Counted from the stretch's first letter, positions 8,462 through 16,130 are shown. The stretch: DNA of 64,000 bases from Planctomycetota bacterium (GCA_019912315.1 JAIOJA010000040.1:90254-154253), one strand, 5' to 3'. A program made the numbers and translations. Notes: a model not told the origin generated them from the letters alone.

Positions 8462-9145
8462 GTGAGTATGGACTTGCAGGCGATCATCATTGCGGCTCCC
8501 AGCGCCAATTGCGGCAAGACCGAGCTCGCCTGCCGCCTGATTCGCGCGTTGCCCGGCGCCCAGGCGCTCAAAATCACACGCTTTCACCGTGAGTCCCATT
8601 GCCCCGTCCACGGCATTGACGAGCACGGCGACGACAACTGCGATGGTTGCGCGCCCGTGCCCGCCGGATTTGAAATCGTGGATGACGATGCCACGTTGCG
8701 CACGCCCGGAAAGGACTCCGACCGCATGATCAAGGCCGGCGCGTCTCCGGTGCTGTGGCTGCGCGCGGCGCCCCACGTGTTCGAGTACGCGCTGAGGGCG
8801 GCGATGATGAGGTTTGATCCGTCCCGCCCCTTGGTGCTGGAAGGCAACTCCGCTGCGACGATAATCGGATTCAAAGGGCGGGTTGTCCTGTTATGGCCGC
8901 AGAAAACCCGCGGCGTCAAGACGAGTGTCTTGCCAGCCCTGCGGCGTGTGGACCATCTGGTGCTGGTGGAATCGATGGGACGGAAAGTCATACCGAACAC
9001 GCTGAAGTCAGCTTTGTCACGAAATGAGATGAAACAAAATGACCTGCCCGAGTTGTTATGGCTACCGGAAAACTGGTGGCGGCAGGAACCGAGTGAACCG
9101 GAAAAAGCTTTGATTGCAGGCCTTGTAGAGGTTTCAGGGCGATAA
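8462..9145 (+). CDS. P-loop NTPase with Cys/His cluster, MobB-like
   Basis: 227 aa. An N-terminal Walker A (APSANCGKTEL, residues 12-22) has the G-K-T/S arrangement of the SIMIBI NTPases such as MobB. It is followed at residues 45-63 by SHCPVHGIDEHGDDNCDGC, which supplies Cys47, His50, His55, Cys60 and Cys63 as possible metal ligands. Later blocks include PLVLEGNSAATIIGF and VDHLVLVESMGRKVIPN, resembling the second and third GTPase motifs, but no NKxD-type base motif is obvious. MobB helps attach GMP to molybdopterin and moaC is in the window, so a cofactor role is possible, but that is inference. Start may be the GTG at 8462 or the ATG at 8468; neither has a clear ribosome site. Confidence 0.7.
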   Translation: MSMDLQAIIIAAPSANCGKTELACRLIRALPGAQALKITRFHRESHCPVHGIDEHGDDNCDGCAPVPAGFEIVDDDATLRTPGKDSDRMIKAGASPVLWLRAAPHVFEYALRAAMMRFDPSRPLVLEGNSAATIIGFKGRVVLLWPQKTRGVKTSVLPALRRVDHLVLVESMGRKVIPNTLKSALSRNEMKQNDLPELLWLPENWWRQEPSEPEKALIAGLVEVSGR

Positions 9146-9173
9146 AATGTCAGACGAAAGTGCAACGCACTGT

Positions 9174-9202
9174 TTGCACAGATTGTTTGAAAATGGTAAA
9201 TT
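9174..9202 (+). promoter_or_regulatory. sigma70-like promoter upstream of the RsbW-like gene
   Basis: TTGCAC and TAAATT are separated by exactly 17 bases in an AT-rich island of the otherwise GC-rich sequence, about 100 bases upstream of the ATG at 9311. Prediction from consensus only. Confidence 0.45.
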
Positions 9203-9310
9203 CGCCGTTTTCGCTTGAAGTGGGACGGCAGAATAGCACCCTGCTACCAACCAGAACGTAGTATGTGAGTCCTGTCAAAGACCTGCACGCTGCAACGAAA
9301 GCCGTACCGC

Positions 9311-9760
9311 ATGATCCAGACAACCCGTCGTGAACTTGACGTCCCCATCGACACGCGCTCGCTTGCGCCGCTGCGTGAGTTCGTGCGTGAGGTGTTGTCT
9401 GAAGGCAAGATCGGCAAAAAGGGCGCGCGCCAGGTTGTCATCGCTATCGACGAGGCGTGCAGCAGCATCATCCTCAACGCCAAAGAACACGGGGCCAACG
9501 GGAATCTGCGCCTTCTCATCGACATAGACCCGACGCGGGTCAAGATTCATATCACAGACACGGCCAACGACTATGACGTCGGCGACGTCACCCGCGAGGA
9601 ACTGCTGAAGGAATTCACCCGCAGCAAGAAGAACGAACTCGGGACATTTCTGATCCGCCGCGTGGTTGACGAGTTCAAGTACACCTTCCGTAAGGGCTTT
9701 CAGTCTGAGATCGAGATGATCAAGTTCCTGTACGAAGAGCAGGAATCGGAAGCGAATTAG
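9311..9760 (+). CDS. RsbW-like anti-sigma factor histidine kinase (HATPase_c)
   Basis: 149 aa, the usual size of a free-standing GHKL serine kinase of the RsbW/SpoIIAB group, which binds a sigma factor or phosphorylates an anti-anti-sigma factor. The N-box AIDEACSSIILNAKEHG is well conserved (Glu and Asn for Mg-ATP). The G1 region reads ITDTANDYD where D-x-G-x-G is expected, and G2 reads LGTFLIRRVVDEF, so ATP-lid glycines are partly replaced. No anti-anti-sigma partner is adjacent. The gene stands alone between a predicted promoter and a strong terminator, so it is probably monocistronic. Confidence 0.82.
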   Translation: MIQTTRRELDVPIDTRSLAPLREFVREVLSEGKIGKKGARQVVIAIDEACSSIILNAKEHGANGNLRLLIDIDPTRVKIHITDTANDYDVGDVTREELLKEFTRSKKNELGTFLIRRVVDEFKYTFRKGFQSEIEMIKFLYEEQESEAN

Positions 9761-9768
9761 GTGTCCCT

Positions 9769-9861
9769 GGTTGAAAGTCAGTAGCCGATGGGCGCGGAGA
9801 CGCGCCCATCGTTACTTTTTCCGGGCATTGACCAGTTGCGACCGACCACCGACTATCAGCC
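9769..9861. repeat. heptamer-repeat element J, arms flanking a terminator
   Basis: The left arm (9769-9789) reads GGTTGAA/AGTCAGT/AGCCGAT. The right arm (9827-9861) reads ATTGACC/AGTTGCG/ACCGACC/ACCGACT/ATCAGCC, approximately complementary to the left. The perfect hairpin at 9787-9810 lies in the middle. The right arm ends one base before the ATG at 9863. Confidence 0.55.
9787..9820 (+). terminator. strong intrinsic terminator after the RsbW-like gene
   Basis: GATGGGCGCG, loop GAGA, CGCGCCCATC: a perfect 10-bp stem with a GNRA tetraloop, followed by GTTACTTTTT. Because it contains the ATG at 9788, that ATG is unlikely to start the next gene. Confidence 0.85.
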
Positions 9862-9862
9862 T

Positions 9863-10660
9863 ATGGTCAAGGCTGTCTTCATCAAGATCATTGCCATTGT
9901 CGGCGTATTGGCCGTCCTGCGTTTCGGCAACCCGCCGGAATCATGGATCGTGGCCGCTGCGATCGTGATACTGGCGCTGGGATGGATGGCGTGGGGCGTT
10001 TTCAACGTCAACAGCGGTATGTGGGCCGATACCGCCTGGCGCTCCTATGCCGCCACAAAGTCCGTTGCGCTTACATTTGACGACGGCCCCGACCCGGAGT
10101 TCACGCCGCAGATCCTGGATGTGCTGAAGGACAAGAACGTGAGGGCCTGTTTTTTCAGCGTGGGACAGCGGGTGATCGAGCACCCGGAAATCACCCTCGA
10201 AGTCAAGAAGCAGGGGCATCTTCTGGGCAATCACAGCGACAGCCACGCCATGTGGATCAATTTCAGTCTGCACAGGCGCCTGCGCCGCGAGGTCCGCGAC
10301 ACGAACGCCGCCATCAAGTCAGCGGCCGGCGTAACGCCAAAACTCTATCGCGCGCCTCATGGCTTCAAGAACCCGGCTTTAGGTGACGTGCTGGCCGGCG
10401 AGGAGATGCTGGCGATCGGGTGGCAGATTCGGGGCTTTGACGCCGTCAGCACCAACGCGGCGAGAATCGCCGAGCGCATTGTGGACGGCGCGAAGCCGGG
10501 CGGTGTGATCCTGTTGCACGACGGCGCCGGGTTGCAGGGCGGCACTGATCGCGGCGCAACTGTGGAAGCACTGCCCGTAATCATTGACGGGTTGCGCGCC
10601 CGGGGGTTCAACCTGGTCAGGCTCGACGAGTTGCTGCAACTGGAGCCCTACGCTGAGTAG
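9863..10660 (+). CDS. membrane-anchored polysaccharide deacetylase (NodB homology domain)
   Basis: 265 aa from the ATG at 9863. Two hydrophobic segments (residues about 5-20 and 27-48) anchor it, and a NodB domain follows. Motif 1 is TFDDGPDPEFT (catalytic and metal Asp), motif 2 is HSDSH (metal His pair), motif 3 is RAPHG and motif 5 is VILLHDG; all key residues are present. Such enzymes remove N-acetyl groups from peptidoglycan, chitin-like or other envelope polysaccharides outside the membrane. An in-frame ATG at 9788 would add 25 residues but lies inside the terminator hairpin of the previous gene, which argues against it. The downstream gene is convergent, only two bases away. Confidence 0.88.
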   Translation: MVKAVFIKIIAIVGVLAVLRFGNPPESWIVAAAIVILALGWMAWGVFNVNSGMWADTAWRSYAATKSVALTFDDGPDPEFTPQILDVLKDKNVRACFFSVGQRVIEHPEITLEVKKQGHLLGNHSDSHAMWINFSLHRRLRREVRDTNAAIKSAAGVTPKLYRAPHGFKNPALGDVLAGEEMLAIGWQIRGFDAVSTNAARIAERIVDGAKPGGVILLHDGAGLQGGTDRGATVEALPVIIDGLRARGFNLVRLDELLQLEPYAE

Positions 10661-10662
10661 AT

Positions 10663-11010
10663 TCAGATTTCCGCTTCGCACCACATGCAGCTCTTGGCCA
10701 TGTGGTTGTTCTGGCGCTTGCATTTCGGGCAGGTCAGCGGCTCGTATTCCGGCTTGGACTTGCCGTCCAGTAGACCGTCCTGGATGTCCACGAAGTCCTG
10801 CATGTCCTGGTACTCGGCTTCTGTGAACACGCCCTTCTGCTGGCAGATACTCGCCAGCGACTTGACGATCAGGCGCAGCTGTTCGATTTCATGCTGCAGC
10901 TCGCCGATGTCTTCCTGGGCGTTCTCAAGCTTCCAGTTGGTGGATTTTTCAAGTGCCGCGACTTTGCCGCGTTCGCGGCGAGTGGCCAGACCCATTACTT
11001 CCCACAGCAT
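10663..11010 (-). CDS. small coiled-coil protein with C-terminal zinc ribbon, unknown
   Basis: 115 aa. The first 70 residues predict as helical and coiled coil (NAQEDIGELQHEIEQLRLIV); the last 30 carry CPKCKRQNNHMAKSCMWC, a four-Cys zinc-ribbon pattern. No known family recognised. It is convergent with the deacetylase and starts with a normal ATG. Codon use fits the genome. A role in binding nucleic acid or protein is only a guess from the ribbon. Confidence 0.7.
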   Translation of the reverse strand: MLWEVMGLATRRERGKVAALEKSTNWKLENAQEDIGELQHEIEQLRLIVKSLASICQQKGVFTEAEYQDMQDFVDIQDGLLDGKSKPEYEPLTCPKCKRQNNHMAKSCMWCEAEI

Positions 11011-11079
11011 GTTCGTTCCCCCAAAGAGTGTGCAACAGTGTACTGAGTATCGCGACGCCGTAAACGCAATCGAATCGCG

Positions 11080-11271
11080 TCAGGCCCGGCGGCGTGGCGG
11101 GAATTTCGGATACAGCGCGGCCTTGTGATCCGGCTGTCCGTCGGCTTGCGCGCCGCGCCCCGCGTGCGTGGGGGCGTACTGCGGCGCCTGGTGCGCGACC
11201 AGGGCATCTTCTTCGGTGCCCTTCAGGGCTTTGGCGTTGCCGCCTTCTTCGTGCCAGTTGGCCTGTCTCAT
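11080..11271 (-). CDS. small hydrophilic protein (63 aa), coupled to the redoxin gene
   Basis: The ATG at 11271 overlaps the stop of the redoxin gene in an ATGA arrangement, the same coupling seen at lpxC/fabZ. Codons show strong G/C preference in the third position, as in neighbouring genes, which argues for real coding. The product is hydrophilic and rich in Ala, Gln and His, without Cys or a membrane segment. No family recognised. Confidence 0.5.
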   Translation of the reverse strand: MRQANWHEEGGNAKALKGTEEDALVAHQAPQYAPTHAGRGAQADGQPDHKAALYPKFPPRRRA

Positions 11272-12017
11272 GGCGTTGTGGGCTCCGGTTCCGGCGCGCC
11301 TAGTTTGTCGATCGGGCAGCACCCCTTGGCGGGCTGATAGCGCCATTCGGGTTCCTCGCCGCGTAGCAACTGCCCCAGTACCGTGCGCAGGTACTTCACG
11401 GCGACCATGTCCATGTTGCGCGCGTCGTCGATACCACCGCGATACTGCAACCTGCCGGTGCGATCGAACACGAACACTTCCGCGCTGACGCGTGCGCCGA
11501 ACCGGTCGGCGATCACGTTTCCGTCATCTTTCAGGACCGTCAGCCGCAGGCGCTCCGGGTGCCCGTCGTGAAAATGGGCTTTGAGTTCGTCCACGCTTTC
11601 CATCGCGCTGCTGTTGATCGCCCAGAAACGCACGTCGGCGAAGTCTGCCGCCAGTTCGTTCAGGCGGGTTTCGTAGATTTTGCTGGTGGGGCAGAAGCTC
11701 GAGACCCAGACAACCGCCGTCAGTTTGCCGCCGGAAAGGTCAACTTCATGCTGCTCGCCGTCGATGTCCGGCAGGCTGAATGGCTCGACGCTGTCGTGCA
11801 GCTTCAGCCCGGGCAGGGCGTCCGGTATGCTGCCGTCGGCGGTCGGACCCTCGAACTGGACGTGCTCCACGCCCGGAGTCTCGGAGACTCCCTCCGGCGC
11901 GAGCAGCCCCAGGTATTCGCAGCATTCGTCAACAACCTTGTCAGGCAGAAACAGGTACGTCGCGTAGCCCGTAAAGCCCACAAGCGCAATCACGATCAGA
12001 GGTGTCAGGTATTTCAT
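11268..12017 (-). CDS. membrane-anchored redoxin/AhpC-TSA-like protein
   Basis: 249 aa with an N-terminal membrane segment (residues about 5-26) and a thioredoxin-fold body. The fold is introduced by PFSLPDIDGEQHEVDLSGG and the active-site region WVSSFCPTSKIYETRLNEL holds a single Cys where redoxins have CxxC or a peroxidatic Cys. A second Cys pair lies near the end (KGCCPI), as in several redoxin-like planctomycete proteins. It probably acts in the periplasm in thiol redox chemistry or as a copper/cytochrome assembly helper; which of these is not shown by the sequence. An ECCEYLGLL motif just after the membrane anchor adds two more cysteines. Confidence 0.75.
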   Translation of the reverse strand: MKYLTPLIVIALVGFTGYATYLFLPDKVVDECCEYLGLLAPEGVSETPGVEHVQFEGPTADGSIPDALPGLKLHDSVEPFSLPDIDGEQHEVDLSGGKLTAVVWVSSFCPTSKIYETRLNELAADFADVRFWAINSSAMESVDELKAHFHDGHPERLRLTVLKDDGNVIADRFGARVSAEVFVFDRTGRLQYRGGIDDARNMDMVAVKYLRTVLGQLLRGEEPEWRYQPAKGCCPIDKLGAPEPEPTTP

Positions 12018-12083
12018 GGTCGAATTTTTCGCAACATCCCACAGTCATTAGTGTTTCATGCAGTATAACATAAGGAGCAACCC

Positions 12084-12902
12084 ATGAAACGCGCGGTCAT
12101 GCTATCGGCATTCCTCGGGTGCCTCGCTTTCGCGGGCGCGGGCTACGCCCAGGACAAACCAGACCCAGACAAAAAAGCAGAAGGCGACAAGCCCGAACAG
12201 GAAGCCAAGCCCGCACGCCCGTCCCGCACCGCGCTTGGCGACCGCCGCGTCGCTGGCGAAATGGGGCGAATCCTGCGCGACAAGGACGGTGACCGTGACA
12301 ACAAGCTTAGCCCCGACGAGTTCGGTGATGCCGACGCCTTCAAGTCCATCGACAAGAACGAGGACGGTTTCCTGACGATAGAGGAACTGGTCGCCGGCGC
12401 AAAGGCCGTCAGCGCGTCCGTCGAGAAGCAGGCCTTGGGCGTCATGGAGGAAGAGTTCAGGATTCTGGACCGCGACGACGACGGGCGACTTACGAAGGCG
12501 GAACTCGGCGACGACTTCGTCGGGCTGTTGGTCAATGGCGACAAGAACGACGACAAGAAGTTGGACCTGGTTGAGTGGCAGGGCGCGCGCGCAGCTGCGA
12601 GCGAGCCGCGCAACGACCGTGCCGGTGACGACGGCGGCAGTATTATGGCCCGCATTGACAAGGACGGCGACGGCAAGATCAGCAAGGAAGAGGCGCCGGA
12701 TCGTCTGAAGGAGAACTTTGACAAGCTTGACAAGAACAGCGACGGCTTCCTGACGGAGGATGAAGTGAATTCCGCCCGGGCGGTGCGCCGCGACCGCAAG
12801 CCCCCCGAAGCACCCCCCGAGCCACCCAAGGACGAGAAGCAGCCGACGGACAAGGACAAACCCGACGACGACACGTCCAGGGAAATGGAAGACGAGTTCT
12901 AG
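12084..12902 (+). CDS. secreted EF-hand calcium-binding protein
   Basis: 272 aa with a good ribosome site (AAGGAG) and a Sec signal peptide (cleavage likely after GAGYAQ, about residue 23). Six EF-hand-like loops occur in three pairs: DKDGDRDNKLSPDE, DKNEDGFLTIEE, DRDDDGRLTKAE, DKNDDKKLDLVE, DKDGDGKISKEE and DKNSDGFLTEDE. Loops 1, 2, 3, 5 and 6 have the D-x-[DN]-x-[DN]-G-like ligand pattern; loop 4 lacks the central Gly. The C-terminus is Pro/Lys/Asp-rich. EF-hand exported proteins are common in Planctomycetota. It is monocistronic and closed by a strong terminator; partner and role are unknown. Confidence 0.88.
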   Translation: MKRAVMLSAFLGCLAFAGAGYAQDKPDPDKKAEGDKPEQEAKPARPSRTALGDRRVAGEMGRILRDKDGDRDNKLSPDEFGDADAFKSIDKNEDGFLTIEELVAGAKAVSASVEKQALGVMEEEFRILDRDDDGRLTKAELGDDFVGLLVNGDKNDDKKLDLVEWQGARAAASEPRNDRAGDDGGSIMARIDKDGDGKISKEEAPDRLKENFDKLDKNSDGFLTEDEVNSARAVRRDRKPPEAPPEPPKDEKQPTDKDKPDDDTSREMEDEF

Positions 12903-12923
12903 ATTTCACTGAGTTACCAAGCC

Positions 12924-12952
12924 ACCGCGCCGAGACCGTCGGCGCGGTTTTC
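12924..12952 (+). terminator. intrinsic terminator after the EF-hand gene
   Basis: ACCGCGCCGA, loop GACCG, TCGGCGCGGT: perfect 10-bp GC-rich stem running into TTTTC, 21 bases after the stop codon. Confidence 0.85.
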
Positions 12953-13029
12953 GTTCGCGCTACCCAAGCCGTGATACCGCGGGCTACTTCCTGCGTTCAC
13001 CGTCGTGACCGGCCTGCTATAACCCTGCC

Positions 13030-14577
13030 ATGATAGTGAAGATCTCAAGCGCAGGGGTCAGTGGCATATCGGCCGTGCCTGTCGATGTGGAAGTCGATGG
13101 CGCGTCCTATTCCGGTGAAGGCGCGCCGCCGTTCCACGTGGTCGGGCTGCCCGACAAGTCCATTGGCGAAGCGCGAGAGCGCGTCCGCGCCGCGGTGCAG
13201 AACGCGAGTTATGACTTTCCCGGTATGCGGCTTACCGTCAACCTTGCGCCCGCGGACTTCAAGAAGGAGGGTCCGGCCTACGACCTGCCGATCGCGGTGG
13301 GTATTCTGACCGTCAGCCATCAGGTTGACGCTGACAGTGTTGCGCGCCACGCCATGATCGGTGAGCTGGCACTGGATGGGCGCATCCGGCGCGTCAGCGG
13401 CATCCTGCCGATCGCGCTGAGCCTGAAGAAACAGCACGTGAAATCGCTGATCGTGCCCGAAGACAACGCGGGCGAGGCGGCGGTGGTGGAGGGCCTCGAC
13501 ATCATCCCCGTGGGGCACCTGCGCGAAGTGGTTGCGTTCATCAACGGCAATCTGCCCATCGAGGCGTTCCGGGCCGACATAGACAGCTACTTTGACCACG
13601 CCGAAGACTACGGCGCCGATTTCGGCGACGTGAAAGGCCAGGAATCCGCCAAGCGCGCGCTGATGATCGCCGCTGCAGGCGGGCACAACGTGCTGATGCT
13701 TGGCAACCCGGGCGTCGGCAAAAGTATGCTTAGCAAGCGCCTGCCGACGGTGCTGCCCCGCATGACACTCGATGAAGCGCTGGAGACGACCAAGATTTAC
13801 AGCGTCGCGGGGCTGGTAACAAAGGACATGCCCCTGATTACGCGGCGCCCGTTTCGCAGCCCGCATCACACGATCAGCGACGCCGGCATGATTGGCGGCG
13901 GCACCAACCCGCGCCCCGGCGAGATCAGTCTTAGCCACAACGGCGTGCTGTTCCTGGACGAGTTTCCCGAGTTCAACCGCAAGACGCTCGAAGTGATGCG
14001 CCAGCCGCTTGAAGACGGAACGGTCACCATCAGTCGCGCGGCCGGCAGTCAGACCTACCCGGCCCGCATGATGATGGTGGCGGCCATGAACCCTTGCCCC
14101 TGCGGCTATCTCGGGCACGGGACCAAGCGTTGCGTTTGCAGCCCGCGGCAGATTGCGCAGTACCGGGGGCGGATCAGCGGGCCGTTGCTTGACCGGATAG
14201 ATATTCACCTGGAAGTGCCGAGCGTGGACTACAAGGAACTGAGCGGTGGCGCGGTGGGGCTCAGCAGCGCGCAGATGCGCGCCAAGGTGCAGGCCGCGCG
14301 GGATGTGCAGACCGCGCGTTTCAAGTCGGCCCGCAAGGGGCTGCACAACAACGCCGGCATGAGTGACAAGGAGGTCGGCAAATACGCCGAGTTGGCGGGG
14401 CCTGTGAAAGCCCTGCTGGACACCGCGATGGAGAGTCTGCAACTCAGCGCGAGGGCATACACACGCATCCGCAAACTCGCCCGCACGATCGCGGACCTTG
14501 AAGGCATCGCCGACATCCAGGCCGAGCATGTAACGGAGGCCGTGGGCTACCGAACCCTCGACCGCGCTGAGGCGTAG
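13030..14577 (+). CDS. yifB: YifB/ComM family Mg-chelatase-like AAA+ ATPase
   Basis: 515 aa, standard length. The N-terminal ChlI-like Lon-protease-type domain (residues about 20-145: FHVVGLPDKSIGEARERVRAA) precedes the AAA+ core with Walker A GNPGVGKSML (about 224-233), Walker B VLFLDEFPEF and the arginine-bearing segment RQPLEDGTVTISRA. A Cys cluster (NPCPCGYLGH, then RCVCSP) follows. The C-terminal Mg_chelatase_C region ends with AYTRIRKLARTIADLEG. ComM, the characterised relative, is a helicase that helps integrate DNA during natural transformation. It is the first gene of a plus-strand series; the decayed toxin-antitoxin remnant begins 16 bases downstream. Confidence 0.93.
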   Translation: MIVKISSAGVSGISAVPVDVEVDGASYSGEGAPPFHVVGLPDKSIGEARERVRAAVQNASYDFPGMRLTVNLAPADFKKEGPAYDLPIAVGILTVSHQVDADSVARHAMIGELALDGRIRRVSGILPIALSLKKQHVKSLIVPEDNAGEAAVVEGLDIIPVGHLREVVAFINGNLPIEAFRADIDSYFDHAEDYGADFGDVKGQESAKRALMIAAAGGHNVLMLGNPGVGKSMLSKRLPTVLPRMTLDEALETTKIYSVAGLVTKDMPLITRRPFRSPHHTISDAGMIGGGTNPRPGEISLSHNGVLFLDEFPEFNRKTLEVMRQPLEDGTVTISRAAGSQTYPARMMMVAAMNPCPCGYLGHGTKRCVCSPRQIAQYRGRISGPLLDRIDIHLEVPSVDYKELSGGAVGLSSAQMRAKVQAARDVQTARFKSARKGLHNNAGMSDKEVGKYAELAGPVKALLDTAMESLQLSARAYTRIRKLARTIADLEGIADIQAEHVTEAVGYRTLDRAEA

Positions 14578-14592
14578 CGTACACTGGTCGCA

Positions 14593-15036
14593 TGGCAACA
14601 CGCTTACATCCGAGCAGGTCGCGCAGTTCACGCTGGAGGAGCGCTACCAACTGCTTGAGATGATCATTGAGAGTATCGCCAAAGAAGCTGCCGACGAGCC
14701 CGCGCCGGAATGGCAGCGCGAATTGATCCGTGAGCGAGCAAAGGAATACAGGCGCAACCCTGAGGGTGGTGAAGACGTTCGCTCGATTCGCGCCCACTAC
14801 GACCAGAAACGCCGCGGACTGGGGCGGGAGTTTGTGGCGCGGCTCTTTAGGGTCGCGCGGCGTGTGGCGGAGTTCCCTGAGAGTTTCTTTGAAATAGAAG
14901 AAGGGGTCCGTTGGGACATGACCCGGCAGTTCCCGTTCAAAGTCTTTTTCATGCCCGGCGAAGCCCGATCCCGGTAATCGCCGTCACCGATGCGTCCCAA
15001 TCCCCGGATGCCTGGAAACAGAACTTGGAACCGTAG
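14593..15036 (+). pseudogene. decayed antitoxin-ParE toxin fusion (remnant toxin-antitoxin module)
   Basis: An intact frame of 105 codons from 14660 to 14977 joins two halves. Residues upstream of and including the start (readable from about 14603: LTSEQVAQFTLEERYQLLEM) through RAKEYRRNPEGG resemble the short addiction-module antitoxins of the Unstab_antitox type. The rest, AHYDQKRRGLGREFVARLF to RQFPFKVFFMPGE, is ParE/RelE-type toxin sequence without its normal N-terminus. The antitoxin start is lost: the ATG at 14593 is out of frame by one base and no start codon lies in frame before 14660. At 14974 a one-base shift restores the expected toxin C-terminus (VIAVTDASQSPDAWK, stop at 15034-15036). 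So one internal deletion and two frame disruptions can be inferred. The module is almost surely inactive. Confidence 0.75.
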
Positions 15037-15090
15037 AACCCTGCCGACACCCGGATAGTCACCGCAACCTTTGCCGGTTAAGGTCGTGTT

Positions 15091-15567
15091 ATGGCCAAGG
15101 ATGAAGAGTCCGGGCGCAAGGTGATTGCCAGCAATCGCCGCGCTTATCACGACTACCACGTGCTTGAAAAGTACGAGGCCGGTCTGAAGTTAACCGGCGG
15201 CGAAGTGAAATCCTTGCGCGCCGGGCATTGCGTGATCAGTGACGCTCACGCGATGATTGACAAGAAGAGCCCGACCGCCTGGTTACTGAACCTGCAAATC
15301 CCGGAATGGAACCGGGGCAACCAGATTGAAGTGCATGAGCCGAAGCGAAAGCGCGCGCTGCTGCTGCACAAGAACGAAATCCTGAAGCTGCGCCAGAAGC
15401 TGCAACAGGAGCAAGGGCTTACGCTGGTCCCTCTGGCGGTCTATTTCAAGCGGGGTTGGGCAAAGGTCGAGATCGGATTGTGCAAGGGCAAGAAGCTGCA
15501 TGACAAACGCCAGGCGTTGAAAGAGAAACAAGCCAAGCGCGAAATTGCCCGCAGGGTCAAACGCTGA
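15091..15567 (+). CDS. smpB: SsrA-binding protein SmpB
   Basis: 158 aa, standard length. SmpB binds tmRNA and takes it to stalled ribosomes for trans-translation. Conserved blocks are NRRAYHDYHVLEKYEAGLKLTGGEVKS at the start, a central region with an unusual RGNQIEVHEPKRKRALLLHKNEI, and a C-terminal basic tail (DKRQALKEKQAKREIARRVKR) that enters the mRNA channel. All parts expected are present. The tmRNA gene itself is not in the window. Confidence 0.96.
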   Translation: MAKDEESGRKVIASNRRAYHDYHVLEKYEAGLKLTGGEVKSLRAGHCVISDAHAMIDKKSPTAWLLNLQIPEWNRGNQIEVHEPKRKRALLLHKNEILKLRQKLQQEQGLTLVPLAVYFKRGWAKVEIGLCKGKKLHDKRQALKEKQAKREIARRVKR

Positions 15568-15634
15568 GTTTTGCCCGCACTTGCCATATTGATGGGGTAC
15601 ACTGAAGTCGCTCACGCCGCACCGGGAGTTCACC

Positions 15635-16102
15635 ATGTCGGACGAAGTCAAGAAAAGCTGGATCATGCGCATCCAGGGGCTCGACCGTTTTGCCCGCTCA
15701 GGCGACAACGTGCGCGACAAATGCGACATCATGTCGTTCAGCCACGGCATATACGCCGATCCGCCCATGTCGGGCTCGCCACGTCGCGTCCAGCTGTATG
15801 ACGTCAGCATCGTGCGCGAAACGGACGCAGCCACCCCCCTCCTGATGCGCCTTTGCCAGACCGGCGACACGCTGCAGCAGGTCACCGTCGAAATGCGCGC
15901 CGAAAAGGATGGCAAGGAAATTTACCGCCTCGTGTATGAACTGCTGAACGCCCGGATCAGTCGCCTGCACCCTGGCGGCGGGATACACGGCCCGGATTAC
16001 CGTCCCGTGGAGGATATCGGGCTCAGCTTTGAAAAACTGCGCATCCATGTTAAGGAAGGCGAGCAGCAAGGCAGCGCGGAATTGACGCCTACTTCACCGT
16101 AA
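15635..16102 (+). CDS. Hcp-like protein (type VI secretion tube protein family), orphan
   Basis: 155 aa. The order of elements matches Hcp: an N-terminal strand (WIMRIQGL), the CDIMSFSHGIYADP turn (compare the usual ...SFSHGI...), DVSIVRETDAATPLLMRLC (usual VTKELDKASPKLL..C), VTVEMRAEKDGKEIYRLVYEL and a SRLHPGGG loop, then EDIGLSFEKLRIHVKE. Hcp monomers form hexameric rings stacked into the T6SS tube; Hcp-like proteins are also found alone in Planctomycetota and other phyla. No other T6SS component is in this window; neighbours are smpB and ispE. The start ATG has GGGAG nearby. Function outside a T6SS is unknown. Confidence 0.78.
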   Translation: MSDEVKKSWIMRIQGLDRFARSGDNVRDKCDIMSFSHGIYADPPMSGSPRRVQLYDVSIVRETDAATPLLMRLCQTGDTLQQVTVEMRAEKDGKEIYRLVYELLNARISRLHPGGGIHGPDYRPVEDIGLSFEKLRIHVKEGEQQGSAELTPTSP

Positions 16103-16130
16103 CTGGTGTATTGAGCAGACACTGAAGTCC

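Noticed and set aside
9788..9862. N-terminal extension of the polysaccharide deacetylase
   Set aside because: Its ATG lies inside a perfect terminator hairpin and heptamer arms; the NodB protein is complete without it.
13045..14631. 528-codon open frame opposite yifB on the minus strand
   Set aside because: Shadow of yifB; low-complexity product without motifs, while the plus strand has a complete YifB.
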